This document shows positions 34,868 to 44,690 of a stretch of 64,000 nt of DNA, piece after piece. Both the position numbers and the translations under genes were made by a program. Origin of the DNA: Deferribacteres bacterium. Lineage in GTDB: Bacteria > Chrysiogenota > Deferribacteres > Deferribacterales > Geovibrionaceae. Numbering within the stretch: the first letter of the stretch is position 1; the number at the start of each line of letters is the position of its first letter. The DNA lies in assembly GCA_023395255.1 (NCBI GenBank), contig JAEWZN010000011.1, forward strand, positions 278,859 to 342,858. Direction: 5' to 3'. Under the pieces are notes generated by a model, which was not told where the DNA came from, ran no database searches, and saw nothing but the letters and a program-made list of their open reading frames with translations.

Positions 34868-35803
34868 ATGCGTATTGCTGTTGCTGTTTTTTTACTTACC
34901 GTTCTCTTCTCTGTGCAGTCACAGGCAGCGGAGGATGCAGTTCTCACACTCCCGACCGGGAGGCTTTACGGAACCGTTGAAGTTCCGGCAGGTGTCCGAA
35001 AACCGCCAGTCGCCCTCATAATAGCAGGTTCAGGCCCCACTGACAGAAACGGAAACAACCGTTTTGCAGGCAGAAACGACAGCCTGAAACAACTGGCGGA
35101 AGCATTGGCAAAAGACGGCATAGCCTCTCTCCGTTATGACAAGCGCGGAATCGGTGCAAGCAGGGAACTCGCCACACCCGAAAAGGATCTGCGGATTGAG
35201 CATTACATAGACGATGCTGTTTTCTGGGGAGAACACCTCCGGTTGAGCGGACGCTTCGGGAAACTGATAGTCATCGGTCACAGCGAGGGAGCTCTGATAG
35301 GGTCAGCCGCAGCGGAGAAGCTCAGCGCGGACGGCTTTGTCTCCATCGCAGGCGCGGGCAGACCCGCATACACCGTTATTGAGGAGCAGTTTGAAAAATT
35401 CCCTGCATTTAAGAACGAGGTCAAGAGAATAAATGAACACCTGAAAAAAGGGGAAACAGTGGAGAGCATTTCTCCTGAACTTATACCTGCTTTCAGGCCG
35501 GATATTCAGCCTTATGTCATTTCATGGTACAGGTATAACCCGGCTGAAATTACCGCCAGACTGAGAATGCCCGTTCTCATTGTTCAGGGAACCACAGACA
35601 TTCAGGTCAGTGTGAGCGATGCGGAGCTTCTGGCAAAATCAAATAAGAAAGCCCGCCTTGCCATCCTGAAAGATGTCAACCATGTGATGAAGGAAGCAGG
35701 AGCGGATATGAAACAGCAGCAGGAGAGCTACACTAACCCCGCCTACCCTGTTTCGCCGAAGGTGACGGAAGCCGTGGCAGGTTTTATCAAAGGGCTGAAC
35801 TAG
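34868..35803 (+). CDS. Exported alpha/beta hydrolase
   Basis: The 311-residue product has a cleavable signal (MRIAVAVFLLTVLFSVQSQA, cleavage before AED). The fold signature is IIAGSGPTDRNG (oxyanion region), LRYDKRGIGASRE, the nucleophile elbow VIGHSEGALIG with catalytic Ser, Asp in VQGTTDIQVSV and His in KDVNHVMKE. It resembles periplasmic or secreted esterases/peptidase-like hydrolases; the substrate is unknown. It faces the convergent AraC gene with only a 6-base gap. Confidence 0.88.
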   Translation: MRIAVAVFLLTVLFSVQSQAAEDAVLTLPTGRLYGTVEVPAGVRKPPVALIIAGSGPTDRNGNNRFAGRNDSLKQLAEALAKDGIASLRYDKRGIGASRELATPEKDLRIEHYIDDAVFWGEHLRLSGRFGKLIVIGHSEGALIGSAAAEKLSADGFVSIAGAGRPAYTVIEEQFEKFPAFKNEVKRINEHLKKGETVESISPELIPAFRPDIQPYVISWYRYNPAEITARLRMPVLIVQGTTDIQVSVSDAELLAKSNKKARLAILKDVNHVMKEAGADMKQQQESYTNPAYPVSPKVTEAVAGFIKGLN

Positions 35804-35809
35804 GGCGTT

Positions 35810-36709
35810 TTACCTTGCCGTTTCCGCTATGCTGATTCCGCGCCGCAGGTTTGCTATGTCACTTACGGGGGGAGCGCCGAACATGCGCGAATATTCCCTG
35901 CTGAACTGGGAAGGGCTTTCGTAACCGACACGGAACGCGGTGCTCGCCGCATCGGCAGATTCCGAAAGCATAATCCTGCGCGCCTCGGTGAGGCGAAGCC
36001 TCTTCTGGAACTGGAGGGGGCTCATCGCCGTAACCTCTTTGAAATGGTGATGAAACGATGACTGGCTCATGTTGGCTATTTCCGCCATTTCCTCTATCCG
36101 AATATTTTTTGAGAAATCGGTTTTCAGAACCTTTATCACCTTTGCTATCCTCTGCATGCTGCTTCCCGCGACAGCTATCTGCGCTAGGTTTGCCCCGTGC
36201 GGGCTTTTAAGCAGACGGTAATAGAGCTCTTTAAGTATCAGCGGCGACATAAAACCCGCATCCTCAGGAGTTTCCAGAAGCCTTACCAGCCGGAGAATAC
36301 AGTCTGCCATCCCCTCATCTGTCCTGCCTACGAAAAGCCCTCTGGAAGTGCTGCCCCCTTCCGGTGCGTGCATAAGCATCTCATTTATCACCAGAGGGTC
36401 TATGGCTACCGTAAGCCCAAGATACGGCTTCTCTCTGGAAGCTTCCGTCAACTGCCCCACGACAGGAAGTTCCACCGAAACCGCCAGATACTCCGAAGGA
36501 GAATAGCTGTAGAGCTCATTCTCAAGCATTACTTCCTTTTTCCCCTGTACAATGACACACAAGGAAGGCACATAAACCACTGATGACTTAATCCTCCGGC
36601 TCTCGGATTTCATCACGCTGAGTTCCGGAATCACTGTCCGGCTGACAAGGTCCGGCTCGGAGTATTTATCAATCAGAAAAGCAAGTTCCTGACGCTGAAG
36701 CTCGTTCAT
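35810..36709 (-). CDS. AraC-family transcriptional regulator
   Basis: A 299-residue regulator. The N-terminal half (about 20-180) is of the AraC_N type (SLCVIVQGKKEVMLENELYS). The C-terminal pair of HTHs (about 195-285) has IRIEEMAEIANMSQSSFHHH and FRVGYESPSQFSREYSRMFG. It is divergent from the SDR gene at 36881, with a shared 171-base intergenic region, and so probably controls that oxidoreductase, perhaps in response to its substrate. Confidence 0.92.
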   Translation of the reverse strand: MNELQRQELAFLIDKYSEPDLVSRTVIPELSVMKSESRRIKSSVVYVPSLCVIVQGKKEVMLENELYSYSPSEYLAVSVELPVVGQLTEASREKPYLGLTVAIDPLVINEMLMHAPEGGSTSRGLFVGRTDEGMADCILRLVRLLETPEDAGFMSPLILKELYYRLLKSPHGANLAQIAVAGSSMQRIAKVIKVLKTDFSKNIRIEEMAEIANMSQSSFHHHFKEVTAMSPLQFQKRLRLTEARRIMLSESADAASTAFRVGYESPSQFSREYSRMFGAPPVSDIANLRRGISIAETAR

Positions 36710-36880
36710 AAACCCTCACATCTGCTGCTTAGCATTTTTTGAGTATAGTTTTTTTGCTTGAAACAAAAAAGAAATATCTGCTCCTGCCGGAGGATCGGGC
36801 AAGACTTGAGCAGTTATGTGTATTTAAAAACGGCAGAACGGGGTTATCATTATGTATAAAGATTCCAGCGGAGGGTATAA

Positions 36881-37630
36881 ATGAAAACAGCAATCATAAC
36901 CGGAGGCAGCAGAGGGCTGGGTAAAAGCATGGCACTGGCACTGGCCGACAAAGGAACAGACGTGATAATAACTTACCAGAGCAAAAAAACGGAAGCGGAA
37001 GATACGGTCAGTCTGGTAGCGGCAAAGGGGCAGAAAGCCGCAGCTCTTCAGCTTAATGTTTCAGACAGCAAAACCTTTCCCGCCTTCGCCGATGAAGTAA
37101 AAAAAGTTCTGGCAGACTTCGGCAAAACAGGCTTTGATATGCTGGTGAACAACGCAGGCATGGGGATAAACACTCCTTTTGCCGAAACCACAGAGGAACA
37201 GTTTGACCTCCTGATGAATACGCACTTCAAGGGAACCTTCTTCCTCACCCAAAAGCTGCTGCCGCTGATGAACGACAACGGCAGAATAATGAATATCTCC
37301 AGCGGACTTACCAGATTCAGCATGCCCGGTTATTCGGCTTATGCATCCATGAAGGGCGCTGTAGAGGTTCTCACACGCTATCTGGCAAAAGAGCTCGGTC
37401 ACAGGGGAATAAGTGCGGTATCTTTTGCCCCCGGAGCAATTGAGACCGACTTCGGCGGCGGACGCGTGAGGGATAACAGCGAAATCAACAGACATATCGC
37501 CTCGATCACCGCACTGGGCAGAGTCGGCCTTCCTGATGACATAGGCGGTGCTGTTGCGGCGCTTCTTTCTGATGAATGCAGATGGATAAACGGTCAGAGA
37601 ATAGAGGCTTCCGGCGGAATGCTGCTGTAA
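36881..37630 (+). CDS. Short-chain dehydrogenase/reductase
   Basis: A 249-residue classical SDR. The cofactor motif is TGGSRGLGKSM, the structural NNAG is at about 91, catalytic Ser is in ISSGLTRF and the YxxxK is YASMK. The C-terminal GRVGLPDDIGGAVAALLSD, WINGQRIEASGGM is typical of FabG-like or sugar/alcohol dehydrogenases. GGAGGG precedes the ATG. The divergent AraC gene suggests inducible expression. Substrate unknown. Confidence 0.92.
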   Translation: MKTAIITGGSRGLGKSMALALADKGTDVIITYQSKKTEAEDTVSLVAAKGQKAAALQLNVSDSKTFPAFADEVKKVLADFGKTGFDMLVNNAGMGINTPFAETTEEQFDLLMNTHFKGTFFLTQKLLPLMNDNGRIMNISSGLTRFSMPGYSAYASMKGAVEVLTRYLAKELGHRGISAVSFAPGAIETDFGGGRVRDNSEINRHIASITALGRVGLPDDIGGAVAALLSDECRWINGQRIEASGGMLL

Positions 37631-37635
37631 ACAAG

Positions 37636-37659
37636 AAGGCGGGGCTTATACCCCGCCTT
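37636..37659. terminator. Bidirectional terminator between SDR and lipoprotein genes
   Basis: Arms AAGGCGGGG and CCCCGCCTT with a 6-base loop form a very stable hairpin between two converging genes. Confidence 0.75.
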
Positions 37660-37665
37660 AATATT

Positions 37666-38151
37666 TCAGAAGTTTTCGTCACCAGCATCTTCCCAGTAGG
37701 GCTCATCAATCAGCACAATAAATGAGTTGTCGATCTTTCTGACTGTGGCCTCAGCATAATAAATATCATCCTCTATGCTTGTGCATGAAAAGCTTATTTC
37801 CGCTGTATAATCTCCTGTTACCGCAAAGACTGGATCTTCACATGAAATCCATGAGACAGTATCTTCTGAATCAATATAATAATATACAGAAGTGGAATCG
37901 TATCCGCACTGATACTTCGCTAACGCCCGACCCGGTAAATAGCTGAGCTCCGCTTTAAAAGGATCACAATTTCCAGAATCCAGAGTTCCGCTATAAGCAG
38001 TTGTGGTAGAAATCAAAGATTCAATCTCGTACGTTCCTGTGTACGGAGCAGAAATAGGTTCAACGTTTTCCCCGCTTCCTCCGGAACTCCCTCCGCAGGC
38101 TGTCAAAATCGCCGTAGAAAGCAGTAAAAACAAAATTTTCAGATAATTCAT
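37666..38151 (-). CDS. Small lipoprotein, function unknown
   Basis: A 161-residue protein with a clear lipobox: MNYLKILFLLLSTAILTAC, lipidated at Cys19, followed by a Gly/Ser linker (GGSSGGSGENVEP). The mature domain contains six further Cys-bearing or Tyr-rich segments (SGNCDPFKAEL, YQCGYDSTSVYYY, WISCEDP, SFSCTSIEDD). The even number of Cys suggests disulfides in the periplasm. I do not recognise the family. It sits between two accessory genes with a strong terminator on one side. Confidence 0.75.
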   Translation of the reverse strand: MNYLKILFLLLSTAILTACGGSSGGSGENVEPISAPYTGTYEIESLISTTTAYSGTLDSGNCDPFKAELSYLPGRALAKYQCGYDSTSVYYYIDSEDTVSWISCEDPVFAVTGDYTAEISFSCTSIEDDIYYAEATVRKIDNSFIVLIDEPYWEDAGDENF

Positions 38152-38287
38152 AACACACCTCCGTTCAATATTTCAATATCTGTCCAAACATAGAAAAGTT
38201 TCATATAGATATATATGCAACCAACATATTATATACCATCATATTTAATATATGAACAAAAAGCGGGATTATTGACAATTTCATTAA

Positions 38288-38316
38288 CAAAAAAAGGCGG
38301 GGTTAAAGCCCCGCCT
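38288..38316 (-). terminator. Rho-independent terminator of the chemoreceptor gene
   Basis: On the minus strand, arms AGGCGGGG and CCCCGCCT with a 6-base loop are followed by at least seven T, 23 bases after the stop. Confidence 0.9.
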
Positions 38317-38339
38317 CATTTACCTGCAATATGATTTCT

Positions 38340-40355
38340 TTATCTTATCTTAAAAGCGCCCATCATATCCCTGAGCCTTAAGGAAATATTCTCAAGGCCG
38401 GAGGCACTCTCCGCCAGATGGTCAGAGGTAGACTTAACCTCTATGGAGACAGTGGCCACTGAGTCTATATCCTGCTGTATCTGTCCGCTGGTTGCGGCCA
38501 TCTGCTGGGTTGCTGTTGATATGTTCTCCACCATGGACTGAAGCTGGGATACGCCCTCTTCAATATCCTTGAGAACAACGGCTATCTGTTTGGAGGATTC
38601 AAGCCCGGTATTGACCTGACCAGTCACCCCTTCCATGGACTTGGTTACATTGTCCATCTCCGACTGAGTGCCCATAACGAGATCGGAAATTTCAGAGGTC
38701 GCCTTCTGTGTACGCTCAGCAAGCTTGCGCACCTCATCAGCAACAACTGCAAAGCCTCTGCCCGCTTCCCCTGCCCTTGCCGCCTCAATGGCTGCGTTGA
38801 GAGCCAGAAGGTTCGTCTGGTCTGCAATATCACTGATCACGCTGACAATATCCTTAATCTCCTGAGACTTTTCACCGAGAGAGTGAACAAGCACGGATGA
38901 TTTATCCACCGTGTCTTTTATTTTGACAACGCCTTTGAGCGATTCGTCCACTACCTTGCGGCCGTTTACCGCCTTATCGGCTGTTTTATGTGCAAATGTG
39001 GATATATCAGAAAGGTTGCGGGCTATCTCGCCTGTTGTGGCAGACATCTCATTTGCCGCGGCGGAGATAAGCTCGGAGCGTTCCGACTGCTCACTCATTC
39101 CCGCGGAAAGCTCCTGTGCCCCTGCTGAGAGATCGGAACTTGAGCTTTTCAGGTCGTCCGCAACAATGGTGAGATTATTTATCATGCTGCTGAGTCTCCC
39201 CACCATATCATGAACAGAATGGGTAAGGCTCGTTGTGTCGCCATGAGCAACTTTGAGATCCGCCGTGAAGTCGCCGTCGGCAATTTTCTGCATGGTTACC
39301 ACAACCTGCTCAGGCTCGCCGCCAAGCTGCCTGACAAGTCTTTGCGCTATGAGAAATATGAGCCCGCCCACAAGCAGAACGGCGACAAAAGCCGCCATGG
39401 CAATTGCTGATTTTATATGACTGAGAGCACCGTATATTTCTTCAAGAGGGACGCTGAGTCCGAAAATAAACCTGTAGTCTGTTCCGTTTATGGGGATAGG
39501 GGTATAGAGAGTGTAAGCCATTTTGCCGGTTGTGGCGTTTGCTTTCTCAACAAAATGCTCCTTGCCTTCACTGAGGTAAGGGGCTATCTGCTGAACAACC
39601 TCTGAGGGTTTGCCCACACGGTCTTTAACAGGGTGGGCTATCATTGTGAATTTATCCGAAAGGAGGAAAGTGTAGCCTGTGTCATAGACCTTGATGTCTT
39701 TCATCATGTCGGTGAGGCTGTCCAGAAGTATATCGCCCCCTGCAACGCCTGCTATCCGTCCGTTTATTTCAAAGGGAACACTGATTGTAACCGTTGTAAG
39801 CTGTTTCCCTTCAAAATCGTAAGTGGCCGGTTCTGCAATGTGGAGCTTACCATCTTTGAGCGGTAGCTGATACCAGTCGCTCACTGCTCCGGCATCGTAC
39901 ATCGAAGTGGTGTGAGATCTGCTGACTCCGCTTCCGGTTCTGTAGGGCATGGGGCAGAACTGACCCTGTTCGTTTGTACCTGCCGCACCTGAGCCCGCAA
40001 GCTCCTCATCGCGTCCGTCAAACTGGTTCGGTTCCCACACTATCCACACATCAAAAAGATGCGGGTTATCATCCAGAACCTTTACCAGGTGCTCCATGAC
40101 CTGCTCACGGCTTACTCCGGCTGCGGTAAAAGTTTCGGCGGCAGAAGCAAGGGAGCGGGAAACCGCCATGGTTTTTTCGATGTCGCCCTTGAAGAGATTG
40201 CCGTAACTTCGGGAAAGGTTCCGCACGTCGTTTTTGGCAATGTACTCCGTTTCTGAGTAAACCACTCTGTAGATGATTACTCCTGTGACAAGAAATGAAC
40301 CGATAATGGCCGCAATGACAGGGATAAGAATTTTCATTCTGAAAGAGACATTCAT
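38340..40355 (-). CDS. Methyl-accepting chemotaxis protein with Cache sensor
   Basis: A 671-residue receptor. Transmembrane segment 1 is at about 8-30 and segment 2 at about 318-340; between them lies a double-Cache periplasmic domain ([39 protein letters not shown]). A HAMP domain follows ([20 protein letters not shown]), then the signalling tip with [40 protein letters not shown]. It senses a small molecule (dCache receptors often bind amino or organic acids) and signals to CheA. No che genes are nearby. Confidence 0.95.
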   Translation of the reverse strand: MNVSFRMKILIPVIAAIIGSFLVTGVIIYRVVYSETEYIAKNDVRNLSRSYGNLFKGDIEKTMAVSRSLASAAETFTAAGVSREQVMEHLVKVLDDNPHLFDVWIVWEPNQFDGRDEELAGSGAAGTNEQGQFCPMPYRTGSGVSRSHTTSMYDAGAVSDWYQLPLKDGKLHIAEPATYDFEGKQLTTVTISVPFEINGRIAGVAGGDILLDSLTDMMKDIKVYDTGYTFLLSDKFTMIAHPVKDRVGKPSEVVQQIAPYLSEGKEHFVEKANATTGKMAYTLYTPIPINGTDYRFIFGLSVPLEEIYGALSHIKSAIAMAAFVAVLLVGGLIFLIAQRLVRQLGGEPEQVVVTMQKIADGDFTADLKVAHGDTTSLTHSVHDMVGRLSSMINNLTIVADDLKSSSSDLSAGAQELSAGMSEQSERSELISAAANEMSATTGEIARNLSDISTFAHKTADKAVNGRKVVDESLKGVVKIKDTVDKSSVLVHSLGEKSQEIKDIVSVISDIADQTNLLALNAAIEAARAGEAGRGFAVVADEVRKLAERTQKATSEISDLVMGTQSEMDNVTKSMEGVTGQVNTGLESSKQIAVVLKDIEEGVSQLQSMVENISTATQQMAATSGQIQQDIDSVATVSIEVKSTSDHLAESASGLENISLRLRDMMGAFKIR

Positions 40356-40485
40356 TGTTGTTCCCCTTTTAACGCTTAAAAATGCAGTAAAAACATGTGA
40401 ATTGTATATTGTATTCAGATATACAATACGGATAAACTATACCCGCATTCCGAAAATGCAATAGAATATTCGGAGACTGGTTGAC

Positions 40486-40512
40486 AAAAAAAGGGAGCCT
40501 TTAAGGGCTCCC
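40486..40512 (-). terminator. Rho-independent terminator of tkt
   Basis: On the minus strand, arms GGGAGCC and GGCTCCC with a 6-base loop are followed by seven T, 11 bases after the transketolase stop. Confidence 0.9.
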
Positions 40513-40522
40513 GATGTAATTA

Positions 40523-42436
40523 TTATCTGACTGACCTGACTGTTTCAGCCGCCACAGTCTCTTCGTCAAGCCCCAGCAGTTTGAGTATGCCGTCGGGGTT
40601 GCCGGAGTAGGCGTATGAACGCACACCGAAAGTCTTCACTTTGAGTCCGAGCCCTTCCTCAGCCGCCTTAGCGCCGATTATTGAACCCAGACCCGTGTTT
40701 GCGTTATGATCCTCATAAACGAAAACCGTTTTTGAGGCATATTTTTTCAGGAGCTCCATGTCCGGTTCGAGGGGGCAGCTCATGTTGATTACCGCGAGTT
40801 TAACTCCCTTTTCTGCGGCAAGTTTAGCAACTTTCAGCGCTCTGGGGAGCATAGCTCCGTAGGTTACGAAGGCGGCATCCCCTTCTGTCAGCACATCCGC
40901 TTTGCCGTACTCGAATTTATAATCTCCGGCGAAGAAGGGTGTTCCATCCGCTTTTGCCACTGTGGGTATTTTTGAGCGCCCCATGGCTATGAGAAAGTTC
41001 CCCTGAGTTGCGGCTGCATATCTCACAGCGCGGTCTGTCTGGTTGGGGTCTCCCGGAACTATTACCTTAAAGCCGTATATGTTGCGCATAGCGCCCACAT
41101 AATCGAGGCACTGGTGGGTTTTGCCGTCTTCACCCACATCAAGCCCGACGTGGGTTGTGGCAACTTTGAGATTGCTGCCGTTTATATCGTTCAGCCTCTG
41201 CTGGTTGTATGCCTCATCAACGCCGAAAACACCGAAATCAGCAAAGAAGCTCACAACACCGTTAACACTGGCCGCGCCTGCGCATGTGGCTGTGTGGTGT
41301 TCCTGAATACCTGCCTGAACAAAATTTTCGGGGCAGTGCTTCTCAACTCCGTCAGTCTTCACTGAGCCTGCAAGGTCGCAGTCGAAAACCGCAACAGGTG
41401 TGCCTCCGTTAGCCTTGGTCTCCTTCACCACATCAAGAAGAGCATCGCCGAAGGCGGAGCGGTTGTCTGTTTTATCGGTAACGGCGTATGTTCTGGGGGT
41501 TCCAGCGAAAATTTTGGCAGGTTCCTGAACAAGCTCATGCTCAGCGTGGCTGAACTTGAATGCCGCACGTTTAATCTTAAGCTCTTCCAGATCGTTCTCA
41601 ATGCCGAGTTCGGCAAGAGCATCGGCAAGCTGGGCTTCCGTAAGAGGTTTGCCGTGGTAGCCCGCTATGTTCTCCATGAAGCTCACACCGAAACTCATTA
41701 TGGTGTTGGCGAGTATGAGAACAGGCTTCTCTATCTTTTTGGATGCGGCAACGGCGTTGAATATCTGCGCGTAGCTGTGTCCGTCTATCTCGATAACGTG
41801 CCAGCCGTCCGCCTCGAACTCGCCTCTGATGTTCTGAGGCATGACAGAGGCTATATTGCCGCTTATCTGGAGCTTGTTGTAATCGATGAACGCTGTTATG
41901 TTGTTGTAGCCGTATTTGGCGGCGAACCTTCTCGCTTCGGGGATCTGGCCTTTCTGCTGCTCGCCGTCACCCATGAAAACGTATATGTCGAACTCCTCGC
42001 CGCGCATCCTGCCCGCAACTGCCGCTCCGCATGCGGCGGAAAGCCCCTGACCGAGGTTGCCCGTTGACCATTCAACTCCGGGAACCATGCGCTCAATGTG
42101 CCCTTCGTATATGGAGCCCGCGAGGCGGAAGTAGGCTATGGCATCCTGCACGGGGAAAAAACCGTTTCTGGCAAGGGTGCTGTAAACACCGGGGGAAGTG
42201 TGCCCGTGGGAAACGAAGATCCTGTCCCTTGTGGAGGATTTGCAGTTGTCCTTACTGATGTTGGCGTATTTGTACACAGTGAGGTACATGTCAATGGAGG
42301 ACATGGAGCCGCCGGGATGGCCGCTGGCGGCGATTGTGGTCATTTTCAGTATGTCGCCCCTGCAATGGGTCGCTACGGTTTTGAGTTCATTGATTTCCGC
42401 TTCGCTCAGTGAGCCTGTGAAGCCTTTCTCGGACAT
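40523..42436 (-). CDS. tkt: Transketolase
   Basis: The 637-residue single-chain enzyme transfers two-carbon units in the non-oxidative pentose phosphate pathway with ThDP. It has ASGHPGGSMSSIDMY, the ThDP/metal motif GDGEQQKGQ with NKLQISG, the catalytic Glu region FVQAGIQEHHT and HQCLDYVGAMR. It produces the erythrose-4-phosphate used by the DAHP synthase encoded nearby. It stands alone with its own terminator. Confidence 0.95.
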   Translation of the reverse strand: MSEKGFTGSLSEAEINELKTVATHCRGDILKMTTIAASGHPGGSMSSIDMYLTVYKYANISKDNCKSSTRDRIFVSHGHTSPGVYSTLARNGFFPVQDAIAYFRLAGSIYEGHIERMVPGVEWSTGNLGQGLSAACGAAVAGRMRGEEFDIYVFMGDGEQQKGQIPEARRFAAKYGYNNITAFIDYNKLQISGNIASVMPQNIRGEFEADGWHVIEIDGHSYAQIFNAVAASKKIEKPVLILANTIMSFGVSFMENIAGYHGKPLTEAQLADALAELGIENDLEELKIKRAAFKFSHAEHELVQEPAKIFAGTPRTYAVTDKTDNRSAFGDALLDVVKETKANGGTPVAVFDCDLAGSVKTDGVEKHCPENFVQAGIQEHHTATCAGAASVNGVVSFFADFGVFGVDEAYNQQRLNDINGSNLKVATTHVGLDVGEDGKTHQCLDYVGAMRNIYGFKVIVPGDPNQTDRAVRYAAATQGNFLIAMGRSKIPTVAKADGTPFFAGDYKFEYGKADVLTEGDAAFVTYGAMLPRALKVAKLAAEKGVKLAVINMSCPLEPDMELLKKYASKTVFVYEDHNANTGLGSIIGAKAAEEGLGLKVKTFGVRSYAYSGNPDGILKLLGLDEETVAAETVRSVR

Positions 42437-42529
42437 TTATACACCCCTGAAATTTATAAAAACTATGTTCATTATATTTTGAGAAAAAGAATATACCAAT
42501 GAGCGCGGTCAATGTCAACGAAAGCAGGC

Positions 42530-43513
42530 TCAGAGCAGTTTTAAAACATCGTCAGTGCTTATATCGCGCATGCAGCGGAAATGCCCCAGAGGACATTTTT
42601 CCTGTCCGTGGACATGGCACGGGCGGCAGTCCAGTCCATTGACCTCAGCAACGGAACATCCCTCAAACTCCGGTGCGAAGCCGAAGTCCGCAGTTGTGGA
42701 GCCGAATACGGCGATAACCTTTTTATTCAGCGCGGCTCCAGCGTGCATGGGCCCGCTGTCGGTGGTTATCAGCACGGAGGCGGAAGCGATAACGTCAATC
42801 ATTTCCCGTAAAGAGGTTTTGCCCGTGAGGTCATTTACACCGTCAATCTGCGGGAAATCCCCCTGACCAATGACCGTAACCCTCTGTCCCATGCCCGCAA
42901 GCCTTTCCGCCAGTTCAGGAAACTTGTCCCACTGCTTGGTGGGTTTGCTGGCAAAGGGGTTCAGGACTATACCACCCTCCTCCCTTTTACCGGAATGCAG
43001 AACGGGGCGGAGCTCCTCCACTGAGTAATCCTTCATTCCCAGCGGCTTAAGTGCCTCGGCATACTTTTTCACCACGTGCATTCCTAATCTTTCTGTTCTT
43101 TTCCTGCTTTTCACAAAAGCCCTGCGCGCGGCGGAATCCTTCTGATATTTAAGAAATTTTGCGTCCACCATGAACCTGAGCAGAAATGAGCGCAGATTTG
43201 CGTGGAGATCTATAACATAATCATAATCGTTAAGCTCTTCCTGAACGGTTTTTGCGAACCCCCTGAATCCGCCTTTTTTATCGAAGGCTATGACACGGTT
43301 CACAAAATCCAGACCGTCAAAAACCGGGGCAAAAGCAGAAGAAGTGAACACATCGCACAGATAGTCAGGAAACTGCTCTTTGAAGCGCTTAATCACTCCG
43401 GTGATGAGTATAACATCGCCAAGGGAGCTCAAACGCACGAAGAGGATTCTTGTTCTGCGGTCTTTGGAGGGAGCATGTATTATTTTTCTGTTATCATCTT
43501 TTGAGTTATTCAT
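42530..43513 (-). CDS. Lipopolysaccharide heptosyltransferase family (GT9)
   Basis: I start at ATG 43513 (327 residues, MNNSKDDNRKIIHAP), overlapping the next gene's stop by 8 bases; longer in-frame starts sit wholly inside that gene. ILFVRLSSLGDVILITGV and TTDSGPMHAGAALNKKVIAV are GT9 signatures. The C-terminal Cys-rich segment CRPCHVHGQEKCPLGHFRCM is shared with its neighbour. It adds heptose or related sugar to the LPS core at the inner membrane; acceptor not known. Confidence 0.88.
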   Translation of the reverse strand: MNNSKDDNRKIIHAPSKDRRTRILFVRLSSLGDVILITGVIKRFKEQFPDYLCDVFTSSAFAPVFDGLDFVNRVIAFDKKGGFRGFAKTVQEELNDYDYVIDLHANLRSFLLRFMVDAKFLKYQKDSAARRAFVKSRKRTERLGMHVVKKYAEALKPLGMKDYSVEELRPVLHSGKREEGGIVLNPFASKPTKQWDKFPELAERLAGMGQRVTVIGQGDFPQIDGVNDLTGKTSLREMIDVIASASVLITTDSGPMHAGAALNKKVIAVFGSTTADFGFAPEFEGCSVAEVNGLDCRPCHVHGQEKCPLGHFRCMRDISTDDVLKLL

Positions 43514-44540
43514 TACCGAGCACCTTTTTAACAGCCTGAAACACATCACCTTCGCTGATTTCGCCCATGCAGCGGAAATGCCCCTCCGGACATTCGTTGC
43601 CTCCGTGGAGCCCGCAGGGGCGGCAGTAAAGCTCCTTTTCCACCACAGCGCTTTTATCATCATACGGAAAAAAGCCCAGTTCCTTAACCGTGGGGCCGAA
43701 TATCCCCACAGCGGGAGTGCCCACGGCGGAGGCTATGTGCATCGGCCCGCTGTCATTGGTGACAAGCGCCTCCATAGCCTTTATGTATGAAGGAAGCTGC
43801 CCCAGGGGAAGCTTGCCGCAGAGATTCATCAAAGGATACCGGGCGTGAGCCTTAACCCTTTCGCAGTCACCGGAATCACCGGGACCGCCGAACAGAACGC
43901 AGAAAAATCCCTCTTCATACAGCATATCGTTTACTTCGGAGAACTTTTCCGCCTGCCACTTCTTCGTGGCCCATACACTGCCCGCGTTCATGCCGATGAG
44001 CCTGCGCCCGCCGGATGCGGATTTTATGTATTTTGCGGCGTTGGTGCTTATCCTCTCATCAACAAAAACCTCTGCGCGTCCCGCAGCCGCTTTCACCTCA
44101 TCCTGCCTGAAACCGTCAACTAGCGGTTCAAGAAGCATAAGATTGCGTTCAACCTCGTGGAGGCTCATGTCTCTGTTCACCGTCTCGGTGTAAAGAAATG
44201 AAAAAGCCGCCTGCCTGAACCCCACACGGCGCAGAACGCCTGTCAGAGCCATTGTCAGTGTGCTGCGGAAGGACTTATGGCAGGAGATTATTATATCGTA
44301 ATCACGCTTTTTCAGTTCGCGGGCAAAACGGAAAATACCGCCAAGTCCTCCTGCTGATTTGCGTTTGTCAAAGACTATTACTTCGTTTATCAGCTTCATC
44401 CCCTGAAAAAGCGGCGCATTCTCCGGCCGCACGCAGAAATCCACGGCACTGTCCGGAAAATAATGCCTCACAGCCTTTATAAGAGGTGTTGTGAGCACCG
44501 AATCGCCAAGGAATGAAGGGTTGAACACAAGTATCTTCAA
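43506..44540 (-). CDS. waaF: Lipopolysaccharide heptosyltransferase II-like (GT9)
   Basis: The 344-residue enzyme starts with TTG at 44540 (MKILVFNPSFLGDSVLTTPL), with AAGGA about 8 bases upstream. It has GMNAGSVWATKKWQAEKF (the WaaF ADP-heptose-binding type), TNDSGPMHIASAVGTPAVGI and FGPTVKELGFFPY, and the Cys-rich CRPCGLHGGNECPEGHFRCM. It probably adds core heptose. The two GT9 genes overlap and diverge from pheA. Confidence 0.88.
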   Translation of the reverse strand: MKILVFNPSFLGDSVLTTPLIKAVRHYFPDSAVDFCVRPENAPLFQGMKLINEVIVFDKRKSAGGLGGIFRFARELKKRDYDIIISCHKSFRSTLTMALTGVLRRVGFRQAAFSFLYTETVNRDMSLHEVERNLMLLEPLVDGFRQDEVKAAAGRAEVFVDERISTNAAKYIKSASGGRRLIGMNAGSVWATKKWQAEKFSEVNDMLYEEGFFCVLFGGPGDSGDCERVKAHARYPLMNLCGKLPLGQLPSYIKAMEALVTNDSGPMHIASAVGTPAVGIFGPTVKELGFFPYDDKSAVVEKELYCRPCGLHGGNECPEGHFRCMGEISEGDVFQAVKKVLGNE

Positions 44541-44690
44541 AATATTTCCTTTGATTTTATTTCAGGGAAAAAGGTTCCTTTCAGTTTATCCCAAAACAGC
44601 CCATACCCGTCAAGCTCATATTGTTGTTAAAGCCCCGCTGAACAGTTCTTTAGCCTTGCTTAAACAAGAGGGTTCTGGTAGATTTGTCGG

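Noticed and set aside
36739..36924. 61-codon frame in the AraC-SDR gap
   Set aside because: It runs into the SDR gene, lacks a ribosome site and has no recognisable domain; the gap is better read as a divergent promoter.
43514..43663. N-terminal extension of the GT9 gene by 50 codons
   Set aside because: It lies wholly inside the upstream gene; the family N-terminus and overlap favour ATG 43513.
44541..44690. T-box or leader-peptide attenuator upstream of pheA
   Set aside because: No T-box sequence, aromatic-rich leader or terminator/antiterminator pair is visible.
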